Positions 35,035-44,030 are shown, numbered from the stretch's first letter. The stretch: 64,000 nucleotides of DNA from an uncultured Anaerobutyricum sp. (GCF_934307085.1 NZ_CAKRCF010000007.1:19180-83179), one strand, 5' to 3'. The notes: generated by a model not told the origin, from the letters alone. Numbers and translations are program-made.

Positions 35035-35130
35035 CTGCGAGATGCGTGTCATGCGAGGTGGGAGTCATCTCACATCTGATATACATAAAAAATGATACTT
35101 TCTTCTGAATGATTAAATTACTGAAAATTG

Positions 35131-35517
35131 TTACTTCATAAGCTTCTGCAATGTGGATACTAATTCCTCCACAACCTCATCATTTCCCGCCTGAATATTC
35201 TCTTTTACACAGGTACGAATATGATTCGCAATCAATACTTTATTAAAACTGTTTAACGCTGCATTAATTGCAGACACCTGTGTAAGAATATCAATACAGT
35301 ACGCATCATTCTCTAACATAGAACGAACCCCTCGAACCTGTCCCTCAATACGGCTTAAACGATTAAGCAATGCCTTGAACTCTTTTTCAGAGCGAACTTT
35401 CTTCTTTACGCTACAGTTCTGGCATTTTGGTTCAGAAGAATTAAGATCTATATTTTTATTCTCCCCACAATGGCAGGATAAAGAAACTTCTTCTTTGTGG
35501 TCACAACTCTCTCCCAT
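35131..35517 (-). CDS. csoR: CsoR-type copper-sensing repressor
   Basis: A 128-residue metal-sensing repressor of the CsoR/RcnR family. The helical core has RLSRIEGQVRGVRSML and the copper ligands: Cys in DAYCIDIL and His-x-x-x-Cys in ANHIRTCV. It has an unusual N-terminal extension of about 35 residues rich in Cys and His (CDHKEE, CHCGEN, CQNCS), which may bind additional metal. It lies upstream of copA, and a matching operator (ATACCC-N5-GGGTAT) is found 57 bases before its start. It should release that operator when Cu(I) binds. Confidence 0.92.
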   Translation of the reverse strand: MGESCDHKEEVSLSCHCGENKNIDLNSSEPKCQNCSVKKKVRSEKEFKALLNRLSRIEGQVRGVRSMLENDAYCIDILTQVSAINAALNSFNKVLIANHIRTCVKENIQAGNDEVVEELVSTLQKLMK

Positions 35518-35573
35518 AGTATCTTCCTTTCTATAAAAAATATTCTTAATCTCTATCAGACAAGTAGGATTAT

Positions 35574-35590
35574 ATACCCCATTAGGGTAT
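35574..35590. promoter_or_regulatory. CsoR operator
   Basis: ATACCCCATTAGGGTAT, a G/C-flanked dyad of the form known for CsoR repressors, upstream of csoR-copA. The following 35591-35942 is AT-rich, with a hairpin CAAAAAGGA / TCCTTTTTG at 35710-35731, and shows no supportable gene. Confidence 0.8.
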
Positions 35591-35942
35591 TTTACAAGTG
35601 CTATTTAAAAAAATATTATTATTGCAATCTTTCTTGTTGTATTTACTACTTCAGTTCCTATAATTGTCGTGCTTTCATGGTCCGAAATACTTTTGGATGT
35701 GATTACATACAAAAAGGACTTATCCTTTTTGTGATAAATCCTTTAAATAGAGCATTTTTTAATACTTATCTATTCGCTATATTTTATTTCAAAATAATTC
35801 AGATACTGTGTAAACTTATAGATAAAAAAATTTATATTTATAAATGTATATATTACTCTCTTAATTGATATTCATTAAAATGAAGTCAAAATAAAGTTCT
35901 TTTGATGCAGTAAATAACTTGGATACTTTTTTCCATTTTCTT

Positions 35943-36671
35943 TTATAAACAGAAAGTTGCCTGATTCACCATAGTATAATCCCATGTAATGGTATCTAAC
36001 AAAAGAAATTCCTCTGTTCCCATCGGCTTACCATCCTGATATGTGGAAAATACATCACATGATATCACATTTTTCTTTTTCGTAATAGTATCCATCGGAG
36101 TATGTCCAACCACCTGTAGAAATTGATGTGATTTATACATTTTTACATCGTCATACTGTGGTCTGAGCCAGATTGGGGAGCCGTCATACCACATCTCCAT
36201 TTTTCCAAGATCATTAATGTAATCTATAACTGCATCGACATCATCTTGCTTTGTCTTTGGAACATATAAGTCAACAAAATTCTTCGCTACTCCTGCATGA
36301 GAAAAAAGGATATTATCAATTCTATGCACATATTTTATTGGATTGTTCTCTGGTAATACTTCCTTTAAATCAAGTAGCTTTTTTTGTACGGTATAAGCAG
36401 CCATAGTGCTGTATCCCGTCTCAGGTACATGCCAAACATAACTTAAATCATGGTTTCCGTAGCACCAGGCGGTATCTGAATATTTTTTTGCAAAGCGGAT
36501 AGCCTCCTCGTAAGTCTCTTCATAAAGCGGGATATTAAACTGTTTGTCCCAGTCATCAGCAATATCCATCAGACAAACCGCTCTTTGTGCAATCCCCCAC
36601 TCCATTAATTCCGCTGCCTGTTTAAACATAAATGGTTTTAAATGTATATCTGGTATTACAAGAACTTTCAT
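35943..36671 (-). CDS. Calcineurin-like metallophosphoesterase
   Basis: A 242-residue cytosolic phosphoesterase. Metal ligands are visible in IPDIHLKP (D-x-H), MDIADDWD, YGNHD near residue 72, SHAGV and VGHTPMD, the usual order of the calcineurin-like family. The usual GD..D motif is modified to DIADD. Substrate unknown; relatives act on phosphoproteins or nucleotides. A good ribosome binding site (AAAGGGG) precedes the start. It follows the DUF218 gene by 74 bases on the same strand and may be co-transcribed. Confidence 0.88.
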   Translation of the reverse strand: MKVLVIPDIHLKPFMFKQAAELMEWGIAQRAVCLMDIADDWDKQFNIPLYEETYEEAIRFAKKYSDTAWCYGNHDLSYVWHVPETGYSTMAAYTVQKKLLDLKEVLPENNPIKYVHRIDNILFSHAGVAKNFVDLYVPKTKQDDVDAVIDYINDLGKMEMWYDGSPIWLRPQYDDVKMYKSHQFLQVVGHTPMDTITKKKNVISCDVFSTYQDGKPMGTEEFLLLDTITWDYTMVNQATFCL

Positions 36672-36745
36672 AAATATTTTTCCCCTTTCTGATGATTATT
36701 AATACTTATCTTACTCCATGATACAAATAATACTCTCTTTTTTAC

Positions 36746-37504
36746 TTACAATGCCTGATACAAAATTCCATACAACTCCCTCACATAAAATGTCGGAAAC
36801 AGCCACCAGGCAGTATGGCTAGGCACCGCTCCAACCGAGAAACCAAGCGACTTTGCTATCTGTGAGGCACGATACTGATGATATTCACTTGTTGCAATTG
36901 CTATATTGTTCCCCATTTCTTTCTTTTCCATTATCTTTTTAGAGAATCGCAAATTTTCTCTCGTAGAAGTCGAGTTATCTTCTTTTATAATTCTTGAAGA
37001 AGCAATTCCTTCCTTTACAAGGTAGCGGTACATACACTCCGCTTCACTGATTTTTTCTCCCTCTCCCATTCCCCCAGATACAATACATTGCGAATTGGGA
37101 TGCTTCTCTAAATAAATAAGTGCAGCATCTAATCTTTCTCTCAAAGAGCGACTGGCATGTTCTCCGTATACTTTACATCCAAGCACGATAAGTGTTGCAT
37201 TCTCCTGTGGCTTTTTTGCTGATGCTTTTACGATAAGAACTGTTTCGATAACAGCCATTATAACTACAATACCAATAATAACTGTCATAATACCAATCAC
37301 ACATTTTCCCCAAAAGTATTTTTGTAAATAAACAAATCCTTGCTGAACATTCTTATAAAAAATACCACCAACCAGCAAAATACCGCTGACTACTAACCCT
37401 GTAAGATTCCCAATATTTAAAATTCGATGAGTGAATACTGGAATGTTAAACCATATAAAAAAAACTGCACCAGCTAGAACCATTAAAATATGTATCATTT
37501 TCAA
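36746..37504 (-). CDS. DUF218 / YdcF-ElyC-SanA family membrane protein
   Basis: A 252-residue protein with three hydrophobic helices in the first 90 residues and a DUF218 domain from about residue 100: LIVLGCKVYGEHASRSLRERLDAAL, CIVSGGMGEGE, EDNSTSTRENLRFSKKIM, IATSEYHQYRA. Family members are linked to envelope or peptidoglycan-precursor control. Start codon is ambiguous: TTG 37504 has better spacing to the AGGT-type site, ATG 37498 is the next codon but one. Confidence 0.85.
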   Translation of the reverse strand: MKMIHILMVLAGAVFFIWFNIPVFTHRILNIGNLTGLVVSGILLVGGIFYKNVQQGFVYLQKYFWGKCVIGIMTVIIGIVVIMAVIETVLIVKASAKKPQENATLIVLGCKVYGEHASRSLRERLDAALIYLEKHPNSQCIVSGGMGEGEKISEAECMYRYLVKEGIASSRIIKEDNSTSTRENLRFSKKIMEKKEMGNNIAIATSEYHQYRASQIAKSLGFSVGAVPSHTAWWLFPTFYVRELYGILYQAL

Positions 37505-37757
37505 TTTCTAAGACCTACCTTTCTTATCTTGTAAATTTTCAATTGCGTATTCGTAATTGAATTTATTCTAATACTTTAAAAGTATATCATATCAATCTTT
37601 TCCTAGCCATATTTTACGATTCTCTTCTTTTTCCCCCTTTTTATTTTACACGATAAAAGAACTATACTTTCATTCCCCTTTAATTATTAAATGAATAATT
37701 TCTGGCTGTCTACAAACAGGCCTCATCATATCAAAATATTTATGTGCAGTTGTATAA

Positions 37758-37865
37758 AAGTTCAATACAAAAAAGTTCAAAAATATTTATTTTTATATTG
37801 AACTCCAGTCTCTGTTATGCTATACTCTATCTAAATTTCACAGAAAAACAAAATAAATTGAACTT
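37758..37865. promoter_or_regulatory. Promoter with four AAGTTCAA-type operator half-sites
   Basis: AAGTTCAA occurs at 37758-37765 and 37773-37780, and its complement TTGAACT(T) at 37798-37804 and 37858-37865. The third is also the -35 (TTGAAC) of a promoter whose TATACT lies at 37821-37826 (17-base spacer). This fits autoregulation by the HTH domain of the downstream gene. The rest of 37505-37899 is featureless. Confidence 0.65.
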
Positions 37866-37899
37866 TTAATCCGATAAAAAAATAGAAAGGAACAGCTAC

Positions 37900-39570
37900 A
37901 TGATTCAAAAAGAAGTCTTCTCAAAACGATTAAAAGCCGCCATGAAGAAGCAAAACTTAAAGCAGATTGACCTTGTACGAGCGGCACAATCGCAGGGTAT
38001 CAAGCTTGGAAAAAGCCATATAAGCCAGTATGTAAGCGGAAAAACCGTTCCGAGAACCGACATTTTACTATTTTTGGCGAAAACATTACAGGTGGAGGAA
38101 GAATGGCTCATTGGTGTATCTGATATGGGATCTGATACAGAAGTTTCTACTACTAAAAATAGAACCAGATTAGATACAAACAAAACTATCTTAGAAAACA
38201 GTAACCAGGAGAATCTGGAATCACTCACAATGTCTATTAAAAGGCAGAAAAGTTCAATTTCCGAAACAAAAATAATAAACAATACCAATCATAATATACA
38301 AATAACTTCTGCAGCAACTATTAGCAGGAATATTAGCAATAAAGAGGGAAAAAAAATGCGTGAATTTAAGAAATCATCCAAATTAGACAATGTTTTATAT
38401 GATGTAAGGGGACCAGTTGTTGATGAAGCTGCCCGTATGGAAGAAGCCGGAACTCATGTTTTAAAACTAAACATTGGTAATCCTGCCCCATTTGGTTTCC
38501 GTACACCAGATGAAGTCATCTATGATATGCGTCAGCAGTTAACGGATTGCGAGGGATATTCTAATGCAATGGGACTCTTTTCTGCCAGAAAAGCGATCAT
38601 GCAGTACGCACAGTTAAAACACATCCCAAATGTAAATATTAATGATATTTATACTGGAAACGGTGTCAGCGAGCTAATCAATCTTTGTATGTCTGCTCTG
38701 CTTGATAGCGGAGATGAAATCCTAATTCCTTCTCCTGATTATCCATTATGGACTGCTTGTGCTACGTTAGCAGGAGGAAAAGCTGTTCATTATATTTGTG
38801 ATGAAGAATCCGAATGGTATCCGGATATTGATGATATTCGCAAAAAAATTAATGATCGCACAAAAGCAATCGTTATTATTAACCCCAATAATCCAACGGG
38901 TGCTCTGTATCCAAAGGAAGTATTAGAGCAGATTGTGCAGGTAGCAAGAGAACATCAGTTAATCATCTTTTCCGATGAAATTTATGACCGTCTCGTTATG
39001 GATGGCGAAAAACACATTTCTATTGCTTCTCTTGCACCAGATTTATTCTGTATCACATTTAGTGGATTATCCAAATCCCATATGATTGCCGGTTTCCGTG
39101 TTGGCTGGATGATCTTAAGTGGAAATAAAGCTATAGCAAAAGACTATATCGAAGGATTAAATATGCTTTCTAATATGCGTCTTTGCTCTAATGTTCCTGG
39201 TCAGTCTATCGTACAGACAGCACTTGGTGGTCATCAGAGCGTAGAAGATTACATCATGCCAGGTGGAAGAATTTATGAACAGCGTGAATTTGTTTACAAA
39301 GCTCTTACCGATATTCCAGGGATCAGTGCTGTAAAACCAAAAGCTGCCTTTTATATTTTCCCGAAAATTGATACGAAAAAGTTCAATATCGTGAACGATG
39401 AACAGTTTGTATTAGACCTTCTTCGAGAAAAAAAAGTCCTTCTTATTCACGGTGGCGGATTTAACTGGCAACAACCAGATCACTTCCGTGTAGTATATCT
39501 GCCACGAATTGAGGTATTAAAAAAGGCAACAGACAGTATGGCAGCCTTTTTGAGCACATATCATCAGTAA
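37900..39570 (+). CDS. XRE-type HTH domain fused to a class I/II aminotransferase
   Basis: A 556-residue fusion. Residues 1-75 are a Cro/C1-type helix-turn-helix (KRLKAAMKKQNLKQIDLVRAAQ, SHISQYVSGKTVPR). A polar linker of about 75 residues follows. Residues 153-556 form a complete PLP-dependent aminotransferase of the alanine/aspartate type, with NPNNPTG, SDEIYDR and the PLP lysine in SGLSKSHMIAGFRVGW (Lys392). An internal ATG at 38356 has its own GAGGG site seven bases upstream, so a free aminotransferase may also be made. It probably senses an amino or keto acid and controls its own promoter, where AAGTTCAA sites are clustered. Confidence 0.88.
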   Translation: MIQKEVFSKRLKAAMKKQNLKQIDLVRAAQSQGIKLGKSHISQYVSGKTVPRTDILLFLAKTLQVEEEWLIGVSDMGSDTEVSTTKNRTRLDTNKTILENSNQENLESLTMSIKRQKSSISETKIINNTNHNIQITSAATISRNISNKEGKKMREFKKSSKLDNVLYDVRGPVVDEAARMEEAGTHVLKLNIGNPAPFGFRTPDEVIYDMRQQLTDCEGYSNAMGLFSARKAIMQYAQLKHIPNVNINDIYTGNGVSELINLCMSALLDSGDEILIPSPDYPLWTACATLAGGKAVHYICDEESEWYPDIDDIRKKINDRTKAIVIINPNNPTGALYPKEVLEQIVQVAREHQLIIFSDEIYDRLVMDGEKHISIASLAPDLFCITFSGLSKSHMIAGFRVGWMILSGNKAIAKDYIEGLNMLSNMRLCSNVPGQSIVQTALGGHQSVEDYIMPGGRIYEQREFVYKALTDIPGISAVKPKAAFYIFPKIDTKKFNIVNDEQFVLDLLREKKVLLIHGGGFNWQQPDHFRVVYLPRIEVLKKATDSMAAFLSTYHQ

Positions 39571-39617
39571 TTTACGATTTAATTTATTAGTGAATCAACT
39601 GACGAAGTCCGACAACT

Positions 39618-39707
39618 GTATATATAGCCGATGTGAAAGTTTTCCTGCAGAGAAAATACCTCAACCGGTATTTTTACTTGCTCTAATATCACATCGGCTA
39701 TATATAC
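39618..39707. repeat. Nested palindrome between the HTH-aminotransferase and SorC genes
   Basis: A perfect 19-bp outer stem (GTATATATAGCCGATGTGA and complement at 39689-39707) encloses an inner hairpin AAAATACC / GGTATTTT (39653-39674). It lies between two convergent genes and may act as a bidirectional terminator, although its size and nested form are more like a small mobile or structured-RNA element. Confidence 0.6.
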
Positions 39708-39718
39708 AAATAGTAAAT

Positions 39719-40660
39719 CTAGTAATTCAACATCTCTTTTCCCAATTCTTCATCGGCATAAAGAATATCTATATATCTGCCAAGCAATGCCCCACGAAGT
39801 GCTTCTTTCTTCTCTAAACCGGAAGCAATCCCAATCTTACATGGGATTTTTTTCAATTCTTCTAATGTAATGCTGATACGTCTCTTTGCAAAAGAATTAC
39901 TTACCGCTTCCCCCTGTGCATCAAAGAAGCAAGTACAGACATCTCCTACCGCTCCTTTTTCTTCTAATTCGACAAAATCTTCTTCTCTTAAAGAACCAGA
40001 TCGATATAATATCGTATTCCTGCTCAAATTCCCGATTCCAAAAAGGGCAATCTGGCATTTTCGTCCTAATGTGAGAGCAGCAGAAATATTTCTCTCTTTT
40101 TTTAACATCTCTGCAATTTCTGCAGAATCTACTGCTACTGGTGCTGGAATCATGTAAACTTCTCCATGTCCAGCTCTGGCGATTGCCTGTGACAAATCGT
40201 CAGCACCGACAGGAACAGATGTCTCGTTTGTTTTTCCATTAAGCTGTACAACTTTTACATGGTGCACTCCTAAATCAGAAATATAATTTGCGAAACTTTT
40301 CATTGTGCGACCCCAGGCAGTTCCAATAATACTTCCATCCTTTAAATAAGAAGATAAATCTTTTGCTGCTGCTCTGCATACATCTTCTTGTACTGCAACG
40401 GCCGCATCTGAAAGCTTTGGAACGAGAAATACCTTTTTTAAATTATACTTTTTCTTCAAAGAAGCAGACAGTTCTTCGTTAGATAATACTGGATATTCCA
40501 CTGTGATTTTGATATATCCCATCTCTTCTGCTTTCTTTAACATTCTGCTGACAGTTGATACCGAAATTCCCTCTTCCTGTGCAATAATCTTCTGATCCAT
40601 ATGCGATTCATAATATTTTTTAGCCACTCGAAGTATTTTAATTATTTTATCATTTTTCAT
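39719..40660 (-). CDS. SorC/DeoR-family sugar-binding transcriptional regulator
   Basis: A 313-residue regulator. The N-terminal helix-turn-helix (residues 8-55) reads ILRVAKKYYESHMDQKIIAQEEGISVSTVSRMLKKAEEMGYI. The C-terminal sugar-phosphate-binding domain (60-313) shows GTAWGRTMKSFA and IASGLEKKEALRGALLGRYIDILYAD. Such regulators respond to phosphorylated sugars. No sugar operon adjoins; the symporter gene to the right is divergent and about 660 bases away and may be its target. GAGGG precedes the start. Confidence 0.9.
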   Translation of the reverse strand: MKNDKIIKILRVAKKYYESHMDQKIIAQEEGISVSTVSRMLKKAEEMGYIKITVEYPVLSNEELSASLKKKYNLKKVFLVPKLSDAAVAVQEDVCRAAAKDLSSYLKDGSIIGTAWGRTMKSFANYISDLGVHHVKVVQLNGKTNETSVPVGADDLSQAIARAGHGEVYMIPAPVAVDSAEIAEMLKKERNISAALTLGRKCQIALFGIGNLSRNTILYRSGSLREEDFVELEEKGAVGDVCTCFFDAQGEAVSNSFAKRRISITLEELKKIPCKIGIASGLEKKEALRGALLGRYIDILYADEELGKEMLNY

Positions 40661-41219
40661 ACTTTTCCCTCACAGCCCATGCCGTTATTTACCAATTTAT
40701 TATAAAGTATCAACAATACTGTGTCAATCTATGTGGAACAAAAAACGAAAATATTTGCAAAAAAATATATGTTAAAATATAAACATAAAAATATTTGCAC
40801 TTTTTATTGACTTCATATTAAAATCCTGTTATACTTCAACAGGTAGGCATTGATAATGCATACAACTTAACATATTATATGATTCATGCATTTTTGTATA
40901 TGCATCATATATTTATAATGTATGTTCCTAATCAGATTTTCGCATGGTATTTTCTATGTAGATTTGATTATTCAACATTTTCAGGAGAATTATCCTGAAT
41001 TTCTTTCTCCCCGAAGGTTCTTTCACTTCTGTTTCTATTTCCCTACTCTACTACAGTTCCAAGAAGAAACTTCGGGCGGAATGATTTTATTGCAATTTAC
41101 AAAAGGCAGAAATCAACATTTGTCGATTTTCTCCCTTCTTATTTTTCTTTATTTCTTGTTATTTCCGATTAATCTTTTTATCAATCAAAATTATTAAAAA
41201 GAATATTAAAAAACAAGAA
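40661..41219. other. Long intergenic region with hairpins, no supported gene
   Basis: AT-rich sequence. A hairpin TCAGGA / TCCTGA lies at 40981-40998. A longer imperfect stem pairs CCCCGAAGGTTCTTTC (41009-41024) with GAAGAAACTTCGGG (41063-41076). A promoter-like TTGACT ... TATACT lies near 40808-40836. No T-box signature (AGGGTGG) is present. It may contain a leader or a small RNA. Confidence 0.35.
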
Positions 41220-41292
41220 TTGATTTCAATTATGAAGTGTGCTAAAATAATTCTTAAAGATTACGGCATTGTATTACGCAATGCCCTTATTT
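41220..41292 (+). promoter_or_regulatory. Promoter and 5'-leader hairpin of the symporter gene
   Basis: TTGATT (41220-41225), 17-base spacer, TAAAAT (41243-41248). About 16 bases later GGCATTG (41265-41271) pairs with CAATGCC (41279-41285), followed by CTTATTT. The layout (promoter, 5'-terminal hairpin, gene) resembles that before the MATE gene at 5.1 kb. Confidence 0.55.
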
Positions 41293-41324
41293 ATGTCCAA
41301 AAAAAAGAAAGAGAGTAAGGTATT

Positions 41325-42560
41325 ATGAAAGAAAAAAAGCAAATGTCTCTGGCAATGCAGATATTTATTGCACTAGTCCTTGCTATTGCTGCAGGACTGT
41401 TGTTGCAAAAACATGCACAGTTTGCCGAAACTTATATCAAACCATTTGGAACCATCTTCTTGAATCTTCTTAAATTTATTGTTGTTCCTATCGTATTATT
41501 TTCTATTATGTGTGGAATTATTTCTATGCGAGATATCAAAAAGGTTGGTGCTATCGGTTTAAAAACCATTATTTATTATATGTGTACTACAGCTTTCGCC
41601 ATTACTTTTGGATTAATTGGCGGTAATTTATTCAAAAAGCTGTTCCCAGTAATCGCTACGACAGATTTATCTTACAAAGTTGGCGAAAAAACTTCTTTGA
41701 TGGATACGATTGTTAACATTTTCCCGTCAAACTTTGTTAGCCCAATGGTTGAAGCCAATATGCTTCAGGTTATCGTTATGGCCTTATTGATTGGATTTGC
41801 CATTATCCTTGTTGGCGAAGAAAAAAATACCCGCATTATCACTGCATGTAATGATTTGAATGATGTATTTATGAAATGTATGGAAATGATTTTAAAGTTG
41901 TCTCCAATCGGTGTATTTTGTTTACTTTGCCCTGTAGTAGCAGCAAATGGAGCAACGATTATCGGTTCCCTTGCTATGGTTCTTTTAGCCGCTTATGTAT
42001 GCTATGTTATCCATGCAATTGTAGTTTACTCCCTTGCTGTAAAAGCAATCGGTGGAGTCAGTCCGCTTACATTTTTTAAAGAAATGCTTCCAGCAATCAT
42101 GTTTGCCTTCTCTAGTGCTTCTTCTGTTGGAACACTTCCTATTAATTTGGAATGTACAGAAAAGTTAGGGGTTTCCAGAGAGATTTCTTCTTTCATTCTC
42201 CCACTTGGGGCTACTATCAACATGGATGGAACTGCAATTTATCAGGGCGTATGTGCAATCTTTATTGCTTCCTGTTACGGGATCCATCTTACACTTGCAC
42301 AAATGCTTACCATTATCTTTACAGCTACTTTAGCTTCAATCGGTACAGCCGGCGTTCCTGGAGCGGGAATGGTTATGCTTGCGATGGTACTTACTTCTGT
42401 GGGACTTCCAGTTGATGGAATCGCTTTAGTTGCTGGTGTTGACCGTATCTTTGATATGGGACGTACTACTGTAAATATCACTGGTGATGCTTCTTGCTGC
42501 GTTGTTGTATCCAATCTTGAGAAAAAACGTGAAGCAAGAAAAATGGCAAAATCAATATAG
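41325..42560 (+). CDS. Dicarboxylate/amino acid:cation symporter (DAACS family)
   Basis: A 411-residue membrane transporter of the GltT/DctA/SstT family. Landmarks: LKFIVVPIVLFSIMCGI near residue 50, the serine-rich re-entrant loop FSSASSVGTLPINLE, NMDGTAIYQG, and the C-terminal GIALVAGVDRIFDMGRTTVNITGD that binds substrate and cation. It should import a dicarboxylate or acidic/neutral amino acid with Na+ or H+. A weak GTAAGG site precedes ATG 41325. A very long stem-loop follows its end. Confidence 0.92.
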   Translation: MKEKKQMSLAMQIFIALVLAIAAGLLLQKHAQFAETYIKPFGTIFLNLLKFIVVPIVLFSIMCGIISMRDIKKVGAIGLKTIIYYMCTTAFAITFGLIGGNLFKKLFPVIATTDLSYKVGEKTSLMDTIVNIFPSNFVSPMVEANMLQVIVMALLIGFAIILVGEEKNTRIITACNDLNDVFMKCMEMILKLSPIGVFCLLCPVVAANGATIIGSLAMVLLAAYVCYVIHAIVVYSLAVKAIGGVSPLTFFKEMLPAIMFAFSSASSVGTLPINLECTEKLGVSREISSFILPLGATINMDGTAIYQGVCAIFIASCYGIHLTLAQMLTIIFTATLASIGTAGVPGAGMVMLAMVLTSVGLPVDGIALVAGVDRIFDMGRTTVNITGDASCCVVVSNLEKKREARKMAKSI

Positions 42561-42621
42561 GAACAGACAGTAAAACTAATCTATTATACTCAGTAAACTT
42601 AGACAGACTTAAAAATAGAAA

Positions 42622-42734
42622 AAAATAAAAAGAAAGCTATATAACAGATGCTTAGTATCACTGCACTCTTAATGTTTAGCCGCATTAAGAGTTTGCTCTA
42701 ATGTGCACTTGTTATATAGCTTTCTTTTTATTTT
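42622..42734. terminator. Nested long-stem terminator after the symporter gene
   Basis: A perfect 25-bp outer stem (42622-42646 with 42710-42734) carries an A-tract and a T-tract at its ends and encloses an inner hairpin CTCTTAATG / CATTAAGAG (42666-42691). The remaining 42735-43014 is AT-rich and shows no gene. Confidence 0.75.
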
Positions 42735-43014
42735 CTGCCCCTATATATACTCTGTAATTTGTGGAAAATAGAAAATAAGGGATTTATCGCTTTCAAATAA
42801 GCTTTTAATGTGATTATTTATTATAATCACAGTGAAATAGCTCAGATATTATTAGTATAAATCCCTTATTTTTACCTATTTATAGTCTAGTAAAAGTGAT
42901 ATATGGAATAGTTTTCGAGGCATTTTTTGATTTTGAAGCGGATTTTAGGAATAAAATACGAAATTTTCTACTATATTTTTACTTTTTAGTATTTATTTTT
43001 CATTTTAAAGCTTA

Positions 43015-43060
43015 TTTATGTAATTAATTGTAATATATTAATTAATATTAATTACATAAA
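43015..43060. repeat. AT-rich palindrome
   Basis: TTTATGTAATTAAT at 43015-43028 and its exact complement at 43047-43060 with an AT-only centre of 18 bases, just upstream of the resolvase gene. It may be a recombination, origin-like or protein-binding site. Confidence 0.5.
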
Positions 43061-43132
43061 TTGTATCTTGCACTTTCTTTTTAGATGTTGTATGCTGTAA
43101 AAAAGGTTTTTGAGGCATTTTAGGGGTAATAT

Positions 43133-43210
43133 AGCCTTATCAAAACTTAACAGTATTGATAAGGGCTCGGAAATGACGAAAAATAGGGCTGTAAGCCTTA
43201 TCAAAACTTA
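43133..43210 (+). repeat. res-like repeat cluster before the resolvase
   Basis: AGCCTTATCAAAACTTA occurs at 43133-43149 and again at 43194-43210 as a perfect 17-bp direct repeat with a 61-base period. The inverted match TTGATAAGGGCT lies between at 43156-43167. Serine resolvases bind such clustered half-sites upstream of their own gene; these are candidate res subsites and autoregulatory operators. Confidence 0.6.
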
Positions 43211-43233
43211 TTATCAAAAGTGGAGGATTTTAA

Positions 43234-43815
43234 ATGGTTTACGGATACTGCCGAGTATCGACGAAAGGACAGGCGAAGGACGGAAACAGTATAGAGGCAC
43301 AGGAAGCGGCAGTAAGAGAAGCGGGTGCAGAAGAAATATATGCAGATGCATTTACAGGAACAAAGAAACACAGACCACAGTTAGACAAGTTGCTAAAAGT
43401 GATCCAGAGTGGTGATAAAGTGGTCGTGACAAAGTTAGACCGAATTGCAAGAAGTGCAACACAGGGAATCGCCCTTATAGATGCGATGCTTAATAAGGGG
43501 GTTACTGTACATATTTTAAATATGGGTATTATGGATAATACACCTACCGGCAAGCTGATTCGAACGATTATGCTTGCCTTTGCCGAGTTTGAACGTGATA
43601 TGATTGTTGAAAGGACACAGGAAGGGAAAGCAATCGCAAAGCAAAAAGATGATTTTAAAGAGGGACGGCCAAGAATCAGTAAGATAAAGATTGACCATGC
43701 ACTTTCCCTGCTAGATGAAGGATACAGTTATAAACAAGTCGAGCGAATGACTGGAATTAGCACTGCTACGCTTGCCAGAAGAAAGAGAGAACGGCTTTTG
43801 GAAGAAGATTCTTAG
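43234..43815 (+). CDS. Serine resolvase/invertase (small serine recombinase)
   Basis: A 193-residue recombinase. The catalytic domain has [11 protein letters not shown] with the nucleophilic Ser9, [17 protein letters not shown], and the E-helix region [28 protein letters not shown]-terminal helix-turn-helix reads [28 protein letters not shown]. All catalytic arginines expected in these motifs are present. TGGAGGA precedes the start at 43234. It is likely the mobility or dimer-resolution gene of the accessory island with the next two genes. No transposase or terminal repeats were found. Confidence 0.93.
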   Translation: MVYGYCRVSTKGQAKDGNSIEAQEAAVREAGAEEIYADAFTGTKKHRPQLDKLLKVIQSGDKVVVTKLDRIARSATQGIALIDAMLNKGVTVHILNMGIMDNTPTGKLIRTIMLAFAEFERDMIVERTQEGKAIAKQKDDFKEGRPRISKIKIDHALSLLDEGYSYKQVERMTGISTATLARRKRERLLEEDS

Positions 43816-44030
43816 TATATCTAAAATATCTCCTATAAGATGTGACGATTGGTAAAACGATTTTTAAAATCTACAAAATCACTCTTGTTCACTATTATAA
43901 TAGGAAGAAACATATTCAAAGATGCTTTTTATACCAAACAGATAAACATATGATTATAAGAATTGCAATATACATTATACTTCTAAAAACTTATCATTAA
44001 TCTACATTAAAGAAATTGGAGGAACTTACT

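Noticed and set aside
35497..35868. A 123-codon open frame on the + strand upstream of csoR
   Set aside because: It overlaps csoR and its operator on the other strand, has no ribosome binding site, and its product is an AT-driven mix of Ile, Tyr, Phe and Lys without family features.
40981..41079. T-box or amino-acid riboswitch before the symporter
   Set aside because: No AGGGTGGNACCGCG signature, specifier loop or clear terminator/antiterminator pair could be found.
40922..41197. A 91-codon open frame before the symporter gene
   Set aside because: No ribosome binding site and a Phe/Leu-rich composition typical of AT-rich non-coding DNA.
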